DNA of 64,000 bases from Martinezella lusitana (GCF_014207095.1 NZ_JACHBG010000017.1:1-64000), one strand, 5' to 3'. Positions 8,103 through 17,345 are shown, numbered from the stretch's first letter. The notes: generated from the sequence alone by a model not told the origin. A program made the numbers and translations.

Positions 8103-9733
8103 TGACGGCACCTTATTTCATCGGCATCGATGTCGGCACCGGCAGCGCCCGGGCCGGTGTTTTCGATGCGCATGGCCATCTGTTAGCGGCCGCCAAGCGG
8201 CCGATCACCATCTGGCACGAGCCCGGCAGCATCGTCGAACAGTCGAGCGAGCAGATATGGAAGGCCGTCTGCGACAGCGTCAAAGAGGCTGTCGCGACGG
8301 CGAGAATTGCGGCAAATGAGGTTGCCGGCGTCGGCTTCGACGCGACTTGCTCGCTGGTCGCGGTCAAGGCGGATGGCAGCCCCGTAGCGGTGGGACCATC
8401 TGAAGACGCCGGCCGCAATATCATCGTCTGGATGGATCATCGTGCTGCGGGCGAGGCCGCGGAGATCAATGCCGGACATCATGCCGTGCTTCGTTACGTC
8501 GGTGGCCGCATTTCGCCCGAGATGGAAACGCCGAAGCTGCTGTGGCTGAAGCGAAACATGCCACAATCCTTCGCGGCGGCGGACCATTTCTTCGATCTCG
8601 CCGATTATTTGACCTGGCGTGCGACGGGTTCGTTGCAGAGGTCCGTGTGCACGGTGACATGCAAATGGACTTATCTGGCCCATGAGAAGCGTTGGGATGC
8701 CCAGTATTTCAAGGCTATCGGACTTGGCGAATTGGTTGACGAGGGCTTCGTGCGGATCGGCACTGAGATCGTCGAGCCGGGCGCCGCACTTGGTGAGGGC
8801 TTGAACGAAGCCGCCGCGTTGGATCTTGGCCTCACCACCGGTACGCCGGTCGGCGCATCCCTGATCGATGCTCATGCCGGCGGAGTCGGGACGCTCGGCG
8901 GGAAGGGATCGGACGGCAAGGTAGATGTTAAAAACAGGCTTGCCTACATCTTCGGGACGTCTGCCTGCTCGATGGCATCGAGCGAAGAGGCTGTGTTCGT
9001 CGATGGGGTCTGGGGTCCCTATTATTCGGCCATGGTGCCGGGTCTCTGGCTGACCGAAGGCGGCCAATCGGCAGCGGGGGCGGCGATCGATCATCTCGTC
9101 ACCATGCATCCGGCAGCCGCGAAGGCTCGTCAGAAGGCCGAAGCAGAGGGTTTGTCGCTGGTTGCATGGCTCGACCGCCAAGCCATGAAGACAGGCGGAA
9201 GCGCATCCGACGCGGTGAAGCTTGCGCAATTGATCCAGGTGGTCCCGGAATTCCTTGGCAATCGGTCGCCTTATGCCGATCCGGATGCGCGCGCCGTTAT
9301 CTCAGGCCTTGGGCTGGAAACCGGCATCGACGATCTGATCGGTCTTTATGTCGCCGGCCTCTGCGGTATCGGTTACGGCCTCAAGCAGCTGCTCGAAAAG
9401 TTGGCGCAGGATGGCATTGCCTGCGATCTGATCATCGCCAGTGGCGGTGCCGCCCAGAGTGGCCTCGTGCGACAGCTTCTCGCGGATACGACCGGTCGGC
9501 CGGTCGCGGTCGCCGATACGGAAGAACCTGTTCTTCTCGGTGCTGCCATGCTTGGCGCCACGGCTGGCGGGCGTTGCGGCTCGCTTGTGGAAGCCATGGC
9601 CGCCATGTCGCGGCTGGCAAAGAGGTTCGAGCCGGCGGATGGTGCTATCAAGGGGCTGCATGAACGGCGCTATGAAGCCTTCGAGCTGCTGCAATCGGCG
9701 GATCGCAGCATCCGCGCGCTGATGGCCTCGTAA
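8102..9733 (+). CDS. FGGY-family pentulose kinase, probable D-ribulokinase
   Basis: 543 residues with the FGGY fold: N-terminal phosphate motif FIGIDVGTGSARAGVFD, internal WMDHRAAGEA, and C-terminal ATP-site stretch IIASGGAAQSGLVRQLLADT. The length and the CTVTCKWTYLAHEKRWD segment fit the 5-carbon-sugar kinase subgroup rather than xylulokinase or glycerol kinase. Following ribitol dehydrogenase, it would phosphorylate D-ribulose to D-ribulose 5-phosphate, feeding the pentose phosphate pathway. Start overlaps the dehydrogenase stop. Alternative substrates (L-ribulose, D-xylulose) cannot be excluded by sequence. Confidence 0.85.
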   Translation: MTAPYFIGIDVGTGSARAGVFDAHGHLLAAAKRPITIWHEPGSIVEQSSEQIWKAVCDSVKEAVATARIAANEVAGVGFDATCSLVAVKADGSPVAVGPSEDAGRNIIVWMDHRAAGEAAEINAGHHAVLRYVGGRISPEMETPKLLWLKRNMPQSFAAADHFFDLADYLTWRATGSLQRSVCTVTCKWTYLAHEKRWDAQYFKAIGLGELVDEGFVRIGTEIVEPGAALGEGLNEAAALDLGLTTGTPVGASLIDAHAGGVGTLGGKGSDGKVDVKNRLAYIFGTSACSMASSEEAVFVDGVWGPYYSAMVPGLWLTEGGQSAAGAAIDHLVTMHPAAAKARQKAEAEGLSLVAWLDRQAMKTGGSASDAVKLAQLIQVVPEFLGNRSPYADPDARAVISGLGLETGIDDLIGLYVAGLCGIGYGLKQLLEKLAQDGIACDLIIASGGAAQSGLVRQLLADTTGRPVAVADTEEPVLLGAAMLGATAGGRCGSLVEAMAAMSRLAKRFEPADGAIKGLHERRYEAFELLQSADRSIRALMAS

Positions 9734-9752
9734 GCTCTGCTGCAAATTCTGC

Positions 9753-10646
9753 TCAACCGCGGTGGCGCAATGCGTCCAGCACCACGGCAAAAGCCGAGGA
9801 CGGTTGGCGGCGGCTCGGGTAATAGAGATGGTAGCCCGCCCACGGCGGGCACCAGTCTTCCAGCACCCGAATGAGGCGGCCGCTTTCGATAAGCGACTGA
9901 ACCAGATCGTACGGAGCATAGGCCAGCCCGTAGCCATCGACCGCTGCGGCCAGAACCTGGCGAACGCCGTTAAATGTCATCTGGCCATCAACGCGTACCC
10001 GCAATTCTTCGCTGCCCTTTTCGAATTCCCAGACATAATTGCCGCCATGTGTGGGAAGGCGCAGATTGATGCATCGATGAGCCGCGAGGTCTTGGGGTAT
10101 CTGGGGCTTGCTGCGTCCCTCGAAATAGGAGGGAGAGCCGACGACGGCAAACGCCTGATCGGGCGCAATGCGGACCGCGATCATGCCGTTTGCCACAGTC
10201 TGGCCCAAACGAACGCCGGCGTCGAACCGTTCCGCTACAATATCGGTCAAGCCGCAATCGTTGATGATCTCGACATGGATGTCGGGATAATCCTTCAGCA
10301 CGCCGGCAAGCTTAGGCCATATGTAGGTATCGACGGCATAATCGACTGCCGTGATCCTGATCGTACCGGCGGGTTTTTCGCGCAGCTCGGTAACGGCAAT
10401 GAGTTCAGCCTCGATTTCCTGGAAGCGCGGCGTCAGCGATTGCAGCAGACGCTCACCTGCCGGCGTCGGGCTGACGCTGCGCGTCGTACGCGTCAGCAAT
10501 CGGATGCCCATTCGCTCCTCGAGTTGCCGCACCGTGTGGCTGAGCGCCGATTGCGAAACGCCGAGCTGCGCCGCCGCGCGCGTAAAGCTCCGCTCTCTGG
10601 CAACCGCAAGGAAAAATAGCAGATCGTTGACGTTTTCACGCAGCAT
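9753..10646 (-). CDS. LysR family transcription regulator
   Basis: 297 residues. N-terminal winged helix (about 3-62, RSFTRAAAQLGVSQSALSH) and a C-terminal effector-binding domain of the type seen in regulators of aldo-keto reductase, SDR and cupin genes (GTIRITAVDYAVDTYIWPKL, RLPTHGGNYVWEFEKG). It converges on the pentulose kinase gene with a 19-base gap and is divergent, with a 260-base intergenic region, from the cupin gene at 10907. Control of that cupin gene is the simplest reading. Effector unknown. Confidence 0.85.
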   Translation of the reverse strand: MLRENVNDLLFFLAVARERSFTRAAAQLGVSQSALSHTVRQLEERMGIRLLTRTTRSVSPTPAGERLLQSLTPRFQEIEAELIAVTELREKPAGTIRITAVDYAVDTYIWPKLAGVLKDYPDIHVEIINDCGLTDIVAERFDAGVRLGQTVANGMIAVRIAPDQAFAVVGSPSYFEGRSKPQIPQDLAAHRCINLRLPTHGGNYVWEFEKGSEELRVRVDGQMTFNGVRQVLAAAVDGYGLAYAPYDLVQSLIESGRLIRVLEDWCPPWAGYHLYYPSRRQPSSAFAVVLDALRHRG

Positions 10647-10906
10647 CTATGAGTAGTCCTCATATATTGGGTGCTGCTTTTACCATGAAGTAGATGGTTG
10701 TTATAGCGCGCGAACGCGCAACGGCTTGTTTCTGGCCCATCGAGGTGAGTTTTATGCATTATAGAGGTCGATATTTGAGGAGTAGAATTTATCGACATGA
10801 CTCATAAGTTTATGCGACGCTACCACCCTATTGTTCCGTTTAAGATGTATTAGATTAGCGCCAATCGGTCGCGCCATCGCATCCCTTGTCAAGGAAGGAC
10901 ATGATC

Positions 10907-11305
10907 ATGAACATCAACAGGAACGGTACGCAATCTTCGGGAAAGGGGCCTTCTGACTGGTTCACCGGCACTGTGCGCATCGACCCGCTATTTGCCGCCA
11001 ATGAAGCACGCCGCGCCGCGGCAGGCAGCGTCACTTTCGAACCGGGCGCCCGCACTGCCTGGCACACCCATCCGCGCGGCCAGACGCTGATCGTCACGGC
11101 GGGGTTCGGGCGCGTCCAGCGAGAAGGCGGTCCGATCGAGGAAATCCGGCCGGGAGACATTGTCTGGTTCGAGCCTGGTGAAAGGCACTGGCATGGCGCC
11201 TCGCCAACGACGGCCATGACCCATATCGCGATCCAAGAACACCTCGACGGCAAGGTGGTGGATTGGATGGAGCACGTGACTGACGATCAGTATCAGGGAA
11301 AATAA
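10907..11305 (+). CDS. Small cupin-domain protein
   Basis: 132 residues forming one cupin barrel. The metal-binding motif is visible as ARTAWHTHPRGQTLIV and, in the second half, GDIVWFEPGERHWHG, with histidines in both. This resembles the (R)-mandelonitrile-lyase-like/quercetinase-type cupins usually linked to LysR genes. The substrate cannot be read. ATG 10907 was chosen over ATG 10901 because AGGAAGG is then about 9 bases upstream. Divergent from a LysR gene and followed, 4 bases after its stop, by the convergent end of another LysR gene. Confidence 0.8.
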   Translation: MNINRNGTQSSGKGPSDWFTGTVRIDPLFAANEARRAAAGSVTFEPGARTAWHTHPRGQTLIVTAGFGRVQREGGPIEEIRPGDIVWFEPGERHWHGASPTTAMTHIAIQEHLDGKVVDWMEHVTDDQYQGK

Positions 11306-11309
11306 AGCC

Positions 11310-12185
11310 CTACGGCTGCAGTAGGCTCGACATCGGACGAAACGCTTCCCTGACCATTTCCGCAAGCTCGCGGATTGCCGGGCTCGAATGGTAGGGGTTG
11401 CGGCGCAGCACAACGCGGGAAGCATCGACCGGGGGGAAGCCGTCCTCGATCGTCAGCTCCCTGCAGCCGTGCGGGATATTGCTGCGCGATAGGGTCGAAA
11501 CGGCAAGGCCTGCGAGAACCGCACTTTTCAAGCCTGAACCGGTATCTGCGATGAAGGCGACACGATAGCGCAATCCCGCCTGCTCCAGCGAACGCAAGGC
11601 GAAATCCCGGCACCAGGTCGAGTTCCGGTAGACGGCGATGGGCAGCGGGCTTGCTTCGTGCAGGCGGTGAACCAGGGAGGTGACCCAAACCGTAGGATCG
11701 ACGCAGAGAATTTCACCCGTGTTCTGGTTGCTCCAATCGAAGACGACGGCAAGGTCGAGTTCGTCTCGCTCCAGGGCTTCGAGGTTGCGTGAGGTGTAAT
11801 CACAGGAAACCGTCACCTCGACCGCCGGATGCCTGATGGCGAAGGCCGCCAGTGCTGCCGGTAGTATGGTCTGGCTGTATTCCTCGGGAATGCCGATCCG
11901 TACCGGCCCATCAAGCGGCTTGGTGCGGATCGTTGCCGCGGCCTCGTTCAGAAGCTCGATGACCCGCTGCGCGTAGGGAAGCAGCTGATTTCCCGCCCGG
12001 GTCAGAACCGCTCCTCTCGCATTCCTCTCAAAGAGCGTTTCGCCAACGGTCTCCTCAAGCCGGCGGATCTGCGCGCTGACAGCCGACTGCGTGCGCCCGA
12101 TACGCTGCGCGGCAAGGGAAAAGTTGCACGTCTCGCTGATGACGAGAAACGTCCGAAGCAGGTCGCTTTCGATGGGTTCGCGCAT
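11310..12185 (-). CDS. LysR family regulator, divergent from a DMT transporter gene
   Basis: 291 residues from the ATG at 12185 (MREPIESDLLRTF); the open frame reaches 12257 but the HTH domain begins just after the chosen start. Winged helix at about 5-65 (NFSLAAQRIGRTQSAVSAQIRRLE) and a LysR substrate-binding domain (GPVRIGIPEEYSQTILP). It is divergently arranged with the EamA transporter at 12300 across 114 bases, so it probably controls that transporter and perhaps the flavin enzyme that follows it. Confidence 0.84.
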   Translation of the reverse strand: MREPIESDLLRTFLVISETCNFSLAAQRIGRTQSAVSAQIRRLEETVGETLFERNARGAVLTRAGNQLLPYAQRVIELLNEAAATIRTKPLDGPVRIGIPEEYSQTILPAALAAFAIRHPAVEVTVSCDYTSRNLEALERDELDLAVVFDWSNQNTGEILCVDPTVWVTSLVHRLHEASPLPIAVYRNSTWCRDFALRSLEQAGLRYRVAFIADTGSGLKSAVLAGLAVSTLSRSNIPHGCRELTIEDGFPPVDASRVVLRRNPYHSSPAIRELAEMVREAFRPMSSLLQP

Positions 12186-12299
12186 GAACGGGCCACAAAT
12201 ATTTCTGATAGCTACTATCTCTACTATTCGTTTGCCTGATGTCAAATATCGGCGCACACACGTGACATTCAGTCACCATTTCATCTTGAGTCCCCTAAA

Positions 12300-13208
12300 A
12301 TGACCTTTCAGTTCCCAGCCCGCTCCGCTTTCGCCAGCGACTACGAGAGGGGCGTCATCCTCGTGGTCATGGCAACGCTGGCGTGGAGCTGCAGCGGCAT
12401 CTACGCGCGCCTTCTGACCACGGATATTTGGACGGCGATCGCCTGGCGGTCGCTGCTTGGCGGCGTGTTCCTGATCGTCCCGAGCTTCTTCCTCGAGGGC
12501 GGGTTCTCTCGGCGCCAATGGAGCTCGATCTTTCATCCCGCCGGTATTGCGATGATCGTCTGCCAGGCGCTCAGCCAGGCCTGCTTCATCGGTGCGCTCT
12601 ACATGACCACGGTCGCGAACGTGACGATGATCTATGCGACGGCGCCCTTCATCGCAGCCCTTCTGAGCTGGGTGCTGCTGAGGGAGCGTGTGGCCAAGCG
12701 AACCTTGGTTGCCGGGGCAGTCTGCCTCATCGGTGTCGCTGTCATCGTGGCATCCTCGATCGGGGGCGGTACGGGTATCGGCGATCTTCTGGCGCTCGGG
12801 ATGACGGTGACTTTCGCCTTCATCATCGTCATTCCTCGCATGGACCGCAGCGTGCCGATCCTTCCGTCGAGCATCGTCAGCGGCTTCCTTACCTTTGTCG
12901 TTTTTGCGCCGATGGCTTCGACCGCTTCACTCGATACCTACAACTGGCTCTTGCTTGCCGCATTCGGGGCAACGAATTTTGCGCTGGCTTTCGTGCTGTT
13001 CCTGTTCGGGTCGCGACGCATGCCTGCCGCTGACGCGGCGCTCATAGGCTCGATGGAGATCGTGCTGACGCCGTTCTGGGTGTGGCTCTTCTTCTCGGAG
13101 AGGCCGCCGGCCGCTACCTTTATCGGCGGTGCCATCATCTTTGCGACGATCGTCTGGCATACGGCGGCCGACCTGCGTCATAGTCGCCGCGCGCGTGCGC
13201 CGATGTAG
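12300..13208 (+). CDS. EamA/DMT-superfamily transporter
   Basis: 302 residues with about ten transmembrane helices in two EamA repeats of five (first about 15-145, second about 155-295). Segments such as YATAPFIAALLSWVLLRERV and ALIGSMEIVLTPFWVWLFFSE are typical of the drug/metabolite transporter family, whose members mostly export amino acids and other small metabolites. It sits between a divergent LysR gene and a flavin oxidoreductase on the same strand, so it may move the substrate or product of that enzyme. Confidence 0.85.
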   Translation: MTFQFPARSAFASDYERGVILVVMATLAWSCSGIYARLLTTDIWTAIAWRSLLGGVFLIVPSFFLEGGFSRRQWSSIFHPAGIAMIVCQALSQACFIGALYMTTVANVTMIYATAPFIAALLSWVLLRERVAKRTLVAGAVCLIGVAVIVASSIGGGTGIGDLLALGMTVTFAFIIVIPRMDRSVPILPSSIVSGFLTFVVFAPMASTASLDTYNWLLLAAFGATNFALAFVLFLFGSRRMPAADAALIGSMEIVLTPFWVWLFFSERPPAATFIGGAIIFATIVWHTAADLRHSRRARAPM

Positions 13209-13286
13209 AAGCCTATAGCCATCGGCTCCGGTCTCGGCAAAGATAGCATCTCGGTTCGCGGTTTTTTGGGAGGAAATGGAAACCAC

Positions 13287-15329
13287 ATGGCGTCTAACGA
13301 TCCTTTGCTCCAGCCCTATCAGCTTAAGCATCTCACGCTGAAGAACCGCATCATGTCGACAGCGCATGAGCCGGCCTATTCCGAAGATGGCATGCCGACG
13401 GATCGTTACAGGCTTTATCATCGCGAGAAAGCAAAGGGCGGCATCGCGCTGACCATGACGGCCGGATCCGCCGTCGTCTCACCGGACTCGCCGCCGGCTT
13501 TCGGCAATCTTCATGCCTATAAGGACGAGATCGTGCCGTGGCTGAAGCGGCTCGCCGACGACTGTCACGAGTTCGGCGCCGCCGTAATGATCCAGCTTAC
13601 CCATCTCGGCCGCCGCACGGGCTGGAACAAAGGTGACTGGTTGCCCGTGCTAGCGCCATCGCCGCTACGCGAGCCCGCGCATAGGGCCTTCCCCAAGACG
13701 ATAGAAGACTGGGATATCGAGCGGATTGTCGGTGACTTTGCCGCGGCCGCCCAGCGCATGCAGGATGCGGGCCTCGACGGCATCGAGCTCGAAGCCTATG
13801 GTCATCTGACCGATGGCTTCTGGTCGCCGGCGACAAACAGGCGCGAGGACGAGTTTGGCGGCTCGCTCGAAAACCGCATGCGCTTCTCGATGATGGTGAC
13901 TGACGCGATCCGCAAGGCGGTCGGTCAGGATTTCATCGTCGGTATCCGGCTCGTCGCCGATGAAGATTGGGAAAAAGGGCTTTCGAAAGAGGAAGGTATC
14001 GAGATCGCCCGGCGTCTGGCCGCTTCCGGAAACATCGATTTCCTCAACATCATCCGCGGTCATATCGACAGCGATGCAGCGCTCAACAAGGTCATCCCGA
14101 TACAAGGAATGCCATCGGCGCCGCATCTGGATTTTGCCGGCGAGGTGAGGGCTGCGACCAAGTTTCCAGTCTTCCATGCCGCGCGTATCGGCGACGTCGC
14201 CACCGCACGGCATGCGATCGCCGAAGGCAAGCTCGATATGGTGGGCATGACGCGCGCGCACATTGCCGATCCCCATATCGTCAACAAGATCATGTTGGGG
14301 CAGGAGGCGCACATCCGCCCTTGCGTTGGTGCCACCTACTGTCTCGACCGCATCTACGAGGGCGGCGAAGCGCTCTGTATCCATAATGCGGCAACCGGCC
14401 GTGAGGCGGACATGCCGCACGAAATCGAGCGGGCGCCGGTATCCCGAAAGGCCGTCGTCATCGGTGCCGGCCCCGCGGGGCTGGAGGCAGCGCGCGTGCT
14501 TGCGGAGCGTGGTCACACCGTCAATTTGCTCGAAGCAAGCGGCAAGGCGGGCGGACAGGTGAATCTGCTTGCGCGCAATCCCCGCCGCAAGGAATTGGTC
14601 GGGATCGTCGATTGGCGGCTTTCGGAGCTGGAGCGTCTCGGCGTTGAGATCCACTACGATGTTTACGCCGGTGCGGATGACGTCCTGGCATTCGAGCCCG
14701 ATATTGTCGTCGTGGCGACCGGTGGTATCGCGCAATCCCCTGAACTCGATGGCGGCGACAATCTGGTTACGTCTTCCTGGGATATTCTGGCGGGAGCCGT
14801 AAAGCCAGAGGGGCAAGTTCTGCTCTACGACGACAATGGCGGGCATCCGGGCATGTCGGCAGCCGAAGTCATTGCCAATAGCGGCGCCGAGCTGGAGCTG
14901 GTTTCGCCGGAGCGCTTCTTTGCGCCGGAAATGGGCGGCATGAATCACGTGCCCTATGCCAAGGCATTCGCCGAAAAGGATGTCCGGGTTACCATCAATA
15001 CGCGCCTGAAATCGGTGCGCCGCGACGGCAATGCGCTGATTGCAGTGCTAGGGTCCGATTTCTCTGAGCAGACGCAATGGGAACGCCGGGTTTCCCAGGT
15101 CGTGGTCGAACACGGTACGATAGCCAATGACGAGCTTTACCTTGAGCTGAAGCCGCTTTCACGCAATCTTGGGGCCGTTGACTATCCGGCATTGATAGCG
15201 CGGCGACCACCTTTGCCGGAGAAGAATGGGCAGGGCACCTTCGATCTGATCCGCATCGGCGACGCCGTTTCAAGCCGCAATATTCATGCTGCCATCTACG
15301 AGGCGCTGCGCTATTGCTCGCTCTTGTGA
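13287..15329 (+). CDS. FMN/FAD/Fe-S dehydrogenase of the N-methylproline demethylase / trimethylamine dehydrogenase type
   Basis: 680 residues. An N-terminal old-yellow-enzyme TIM barrel binding FMN (about 5-340, MIQLTHLGRRTGW, WSPATNRREDEFGGSLENR) is followed by an Fe-S motif and a C-terminal FAD/NAD domain (AVVIGAGPAGLEAARVLAERG). The family includes 2,4-dienoyl-CoA reductase, trimethylamine dehydrogenase and the stachydrine-pathway N-methylproline demethylase (StcD), which this most resembles (MASNDPLLQPYQLKHLTLKN). In the cluster-binding motif C346-VGA-TY-C352 and C364 are present, but the second cysteine of CxxCxxC is alanine (A349). No other stachydrine genes are nearby, so the substrate is open. 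Confidence 0.8.
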   Translation: MASNDPLLQPYQLKHLTLKNRIMSTAHEPAYSEDGMPTDRYRLYHREKAKGGIALTMTAGSAVVSPDSPPAFGNLHAYKDEIVPWLKRLADDCHEFGAAVMIQLTHLGRRTGWNKGDWLPVLAPSPLREPAHRAFPKTIEDWDIERIVGDFAAAAQRMQDAGLDGIELEAYGHLTDGFWSPATNRREDEFGGSLENRMRFSMMVTDAIRKAVGQDFIVGIRLVADEDWEKGLSKEEGIEIARRLAASGNIDFLNIIRGHIDSDAALNKVIPIQGMPSAPHLDFAGEVRAATKFPVFHAARIGDVATARHAIAEGKLDMVGMTRAHIADPHIVNKIMLGQEAHIRPCVGATYCLDRIYEGGEALCIHNAATGREADMPHEIERAPVSRKAVVIGAGPAGLEAARVLAERGHTVNLLEASGKAGGQVNLLARNPRRKELVGIVDWRLSELERLGVEIHYDVYAGADDVLAFEPDIVVVATGGIAQSPELDGGDNLVTSSWDILAGAVKPEGQVLLYDDNGGHPGMSAAEVIANSGAELELVSPERFFAPEMGGMNHVPYAKAFAEKDVRVTINTRLKSVRRDGNALIAVLGSDFSEQTQWERRVSQVVVEHGTIANDELYLELKPLSRNLGAVDYPALIARRPPLPEKNGQGTFDLIRIGDAVSSRNIHAAIYEALRYCSLL

Positions 15330-15610
15330 GAACGCATCTGTGGGGGAGCTTTGCGTCTGATGATGACGAAAGGGGTGTGGTATTTCGATATCACGCAGAT
15401 GACCGGGCGGCGCGAGGGAAGATGTAGATTTTTGAAAAAATCATGTGATAACAATATATTCTGATTAAAATCTAAGAGAACGCTTTAAAATTATTCCCGC
15501 AAAATCAGGCCGGTGAGGCCGCCGCCTTCCTGAAACAAAATGTAACAACTTATAACACTGCGTTACGTCCGAATCGGTATATTGCGACCTCTCGAACGAG
15601 AGGTTGCTTG

Positions 15611-15973
15611 ATGCATTCAGACAATTCGCCAGCCCCTTCGCAGACAGATGTTTTGATATGCCTCGACAATCAGCAAGCTGCGACGCGCATAGGCTCGGTG
15701 CTTTCCGAGCGGGGCCTGACGGTGGCCTCAATTCCTTCGACCGGGATCCAGCAGTGGTTCGAGCCGAGTGGTTGCCAAGTGGTGGTCACGCACACGGCAA
15801 TGATAGGTGAGGTGCGCACGCGGTTGAAGTTGCCCATCGTCAACCTGGAAGCCTTCATTTTCGACCGCCCGGAACATGTGACAGAAGGTGCGGCCCGGCA
15901 GTTCGATGGCGAGGCATTCGTGAAGCGGGTTTTCGCGATCATGGGGGACACCCAGAAGCGAGCGTCGCGCTAG
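15611..15973 (+). CDS. Hypothetical protein, possibly a degenerate receiver-like domain
   Basis: 120 residues, ATG at 15611 with GAGAGG 8-13 bases upstream. The predicted pattern of alternating strands and helices (TDVLICLDNQQAATRIGSVL, GCQVVVTHTAMIGEV, LPIVNLEAFIF) resembles a response-regulator receiver fold, but the acidic pocket and the conserved lysine are missing. No family was recognised. It stands alone after an AT-rich 280-base leader that holds no obvious gene. Coding is supported by the RBS and by third-position G+C bias; function is unknown. Confidence 0.6.
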   Translation: MHSDNSPAPSQTDVLICLDNQQAATRIGSVLSERGLTVASIPSTGIQQWFEPSGCQVVVTHTAMIGEVRTRLKLPIVNLEAFIFDRPEHVTEGAARQFDGEAFVKRVFAIMGDTQKRASR

Positions 15974-16437
15974 GGCGTTTCCGTTGTTCTTCGGCACACT
16001 ATCCTTTTGTTTTTTTGTAGCTCCAGGCAGAGATCCGCGACACATTTTGCGGGAATTTTTCCAGTTGCCTCTCGGCAACCGCCGCCAACTGATCGTCATC
16101 GGCTAATGCTCGTGCCCATCGAAGGCGCTCCTTTCGATTGGAGCGCGATAGTCCGTTCGGATCGCGCCGCAAATGTGGCCTCCCCAGCAAAATTACTTCC
16201 ATTTGCGATCGCGCCCACCGCCAGTGCCGTAAGAGCGGCGAACGAATCTCGGAAACCGCTCCGGCAATTTCAGATAGAGTTCAGCCTGCGCAATTATGGT
16301 CCGCCTCGATTCCGAGCGGAAGACCGGCAGGGCGCTCGATGAGCCTTGCCGGCCTTTTGTCGGAAGACTGTTTCGCAGCGAAGTTCATCGCACCCGTTCC
16401 GGTGCAAAGCCCCCTAAAGAACCGAGGATTTCGAAAC
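15974..16437. other. 464-base gap with one doubtful small minus-strand ORF and one hairpin
   Basis: No certain gene. A minus-strand frame at 15999-16202 could encode 67 residues (MEVILLGRPHLRR..., with LADDDQLAAVAERQLEKFP looking helical and protein-like), but no good RBS precedes it. A plus-strand frame at 16007-16342 has no RBS and an unlikely composition. A strong hairpin followed by CCTTTT is at 16324-16357. Confidence 0.4.
16324..16357 (+). terminator. Terminator-like hairpin without an adjacent gene
   Basis: Ten-pair stem CCGGCAGGGC/GCCTTGCCGG (16324-16333 with 16343-16352, one G-T pair) followed by CCTTTT. It lies 350 bases after the end of the hypothetical gene at 15973 and 80 bases before uppP, so it may end an unrecognised RNA or a long 3' tail. 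Confidence 0.4.
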
Positions 16438-17310
16438 GTGGCTGATGTTTGTACGCAAGGCGTAGACACGGGCTTTGTCGCCCTGGGCTATGCCAAAATT
16501 GCTGTTCTGGGAGTCGTACAGGGTTTGACGGAACTCCTGCCGGTCTCCTCCACCGCGCATATGCGCCTCGTGCCAGCCCTGCTTGGCTGGCAGGATCCCG
16601 GCTCGGCGTTTTCGGCAGCAATGCAGCTTGCCGCGCTGGCGGCAATCATTTCCTATTTCTGGAGTGATGTCCGCTACGTCACCTTTGGATCGCTCGATGC
16701 TATCAAACGTAGGGATTGGGGCTCACCCGCCGTGCGACTTGCAATCGCCATCATCATCGCAACGATCCCGATCGTCATCGTCGGCCTGTTGCTGGCGTCG
16801 TCGCTGAATGCCTGCGGCACGTCGTTCCGCAGCCTGTGGGTCATCGGCATCGCCTGCGTCGTCATGGGCGTGCTGCTGGCCGTTGCCGAATTGTATAGCC
16901 GCCACAGAAAGAATATCGAGCAGATGACACTGGTCGATGCGCTGTTCGTCGGCATCACCCAGGTCGGCGCGCTTGTGCCGGGCGTTTCGCGCTCCGGCTC
17001 CACTTTGACCGGTGCACTCTTCCTCGGCCTGAAACGCGAGGAGGCAGCCCGCTTCTCGTTCCTGCTCGGACTGCCGGCGATTGCACTTGCCGGCCTGAAG
17101 GAGCTGTTCACGCTCTACAAGGCTCACATTCCGATGGAAGCCTGGTCCATCCTCATCGTCGGACTGATCGTCGGCAGCATCTCGTCCTTCATCACCATCT
17201 GGGGGCTGATGCGCTTCCTGGAGCGCTTCTCCACCTGGCCCTTCGTGGTCTACCGTGTCGTCCTGGGTGTGGTCATCCTCTTTGGTGTGCTGACCATGGG
17301 CTGGGCCTGA
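16438..17310 (+). CDS. uppP: Undecaprenyl-diphosphate phosphatase (UppP/BacA)
   Basis: 290 residues from a GTG start at 16438, which has GAGGA 10 bases upstream; the open frame extends far upstream but with no family similarity. About eight transmembrane helices and both conserved motifs: E-rich LTELLPVSSTAH near the N-terminus and PGVSRSGSTLTG in the middle, including the catalytic Ser/Arg region. The enzyme dephosphorylates undecaprenyl diphosphate at the inner membrane to recycle the lipid carrier for peptidoglycan and polysaccharide synthesis. Rhizobia often carry a second UppP of a different subtype; this copy has the MRLVPALLGWQDPGSAFSAA stretch. Confidence 0.88.
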   Translation: MADVCTQGVDTGFVALGYAKIAVLGVVQGLTELLPVSSTAHMRLVPALLGWQDPGSAFSAAMQLAALAAIISYFWSDVRYVTFGSLDAIKRRDWGSPAVRLAIAIIIATIPIVIVGLLLASSLNACGTSFRSLWVIGIACVVMGVLLAVAELYSRHRKNIEQMTLVDALFVGITQVGALVPGVSRSGSTLTGALFLGLKREEAARFSFLLGLPAIALAGLKELFTLYKAHIPMEAWSILIVGLIVGSISSFITIWGLMRFLERFSTWPFVVYRVVLGVVILFGVLTMGWA

Positions 17311-17345
17311 GCCTCGAAATTCATATCGGACCAGGAAATCAGGAG

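Noticed and set aside
13665..14948. 427-residue minus-strand frame
   Set aside because: Antisense shadow of the flavin dehydrogenase gene.
16007..16342. 111-residue plus-strand frame before uppP
   Set aside because: No ribosome-binding site; composition rich in Arg/Pro/Ala with no pattern; ends in a hairpin.
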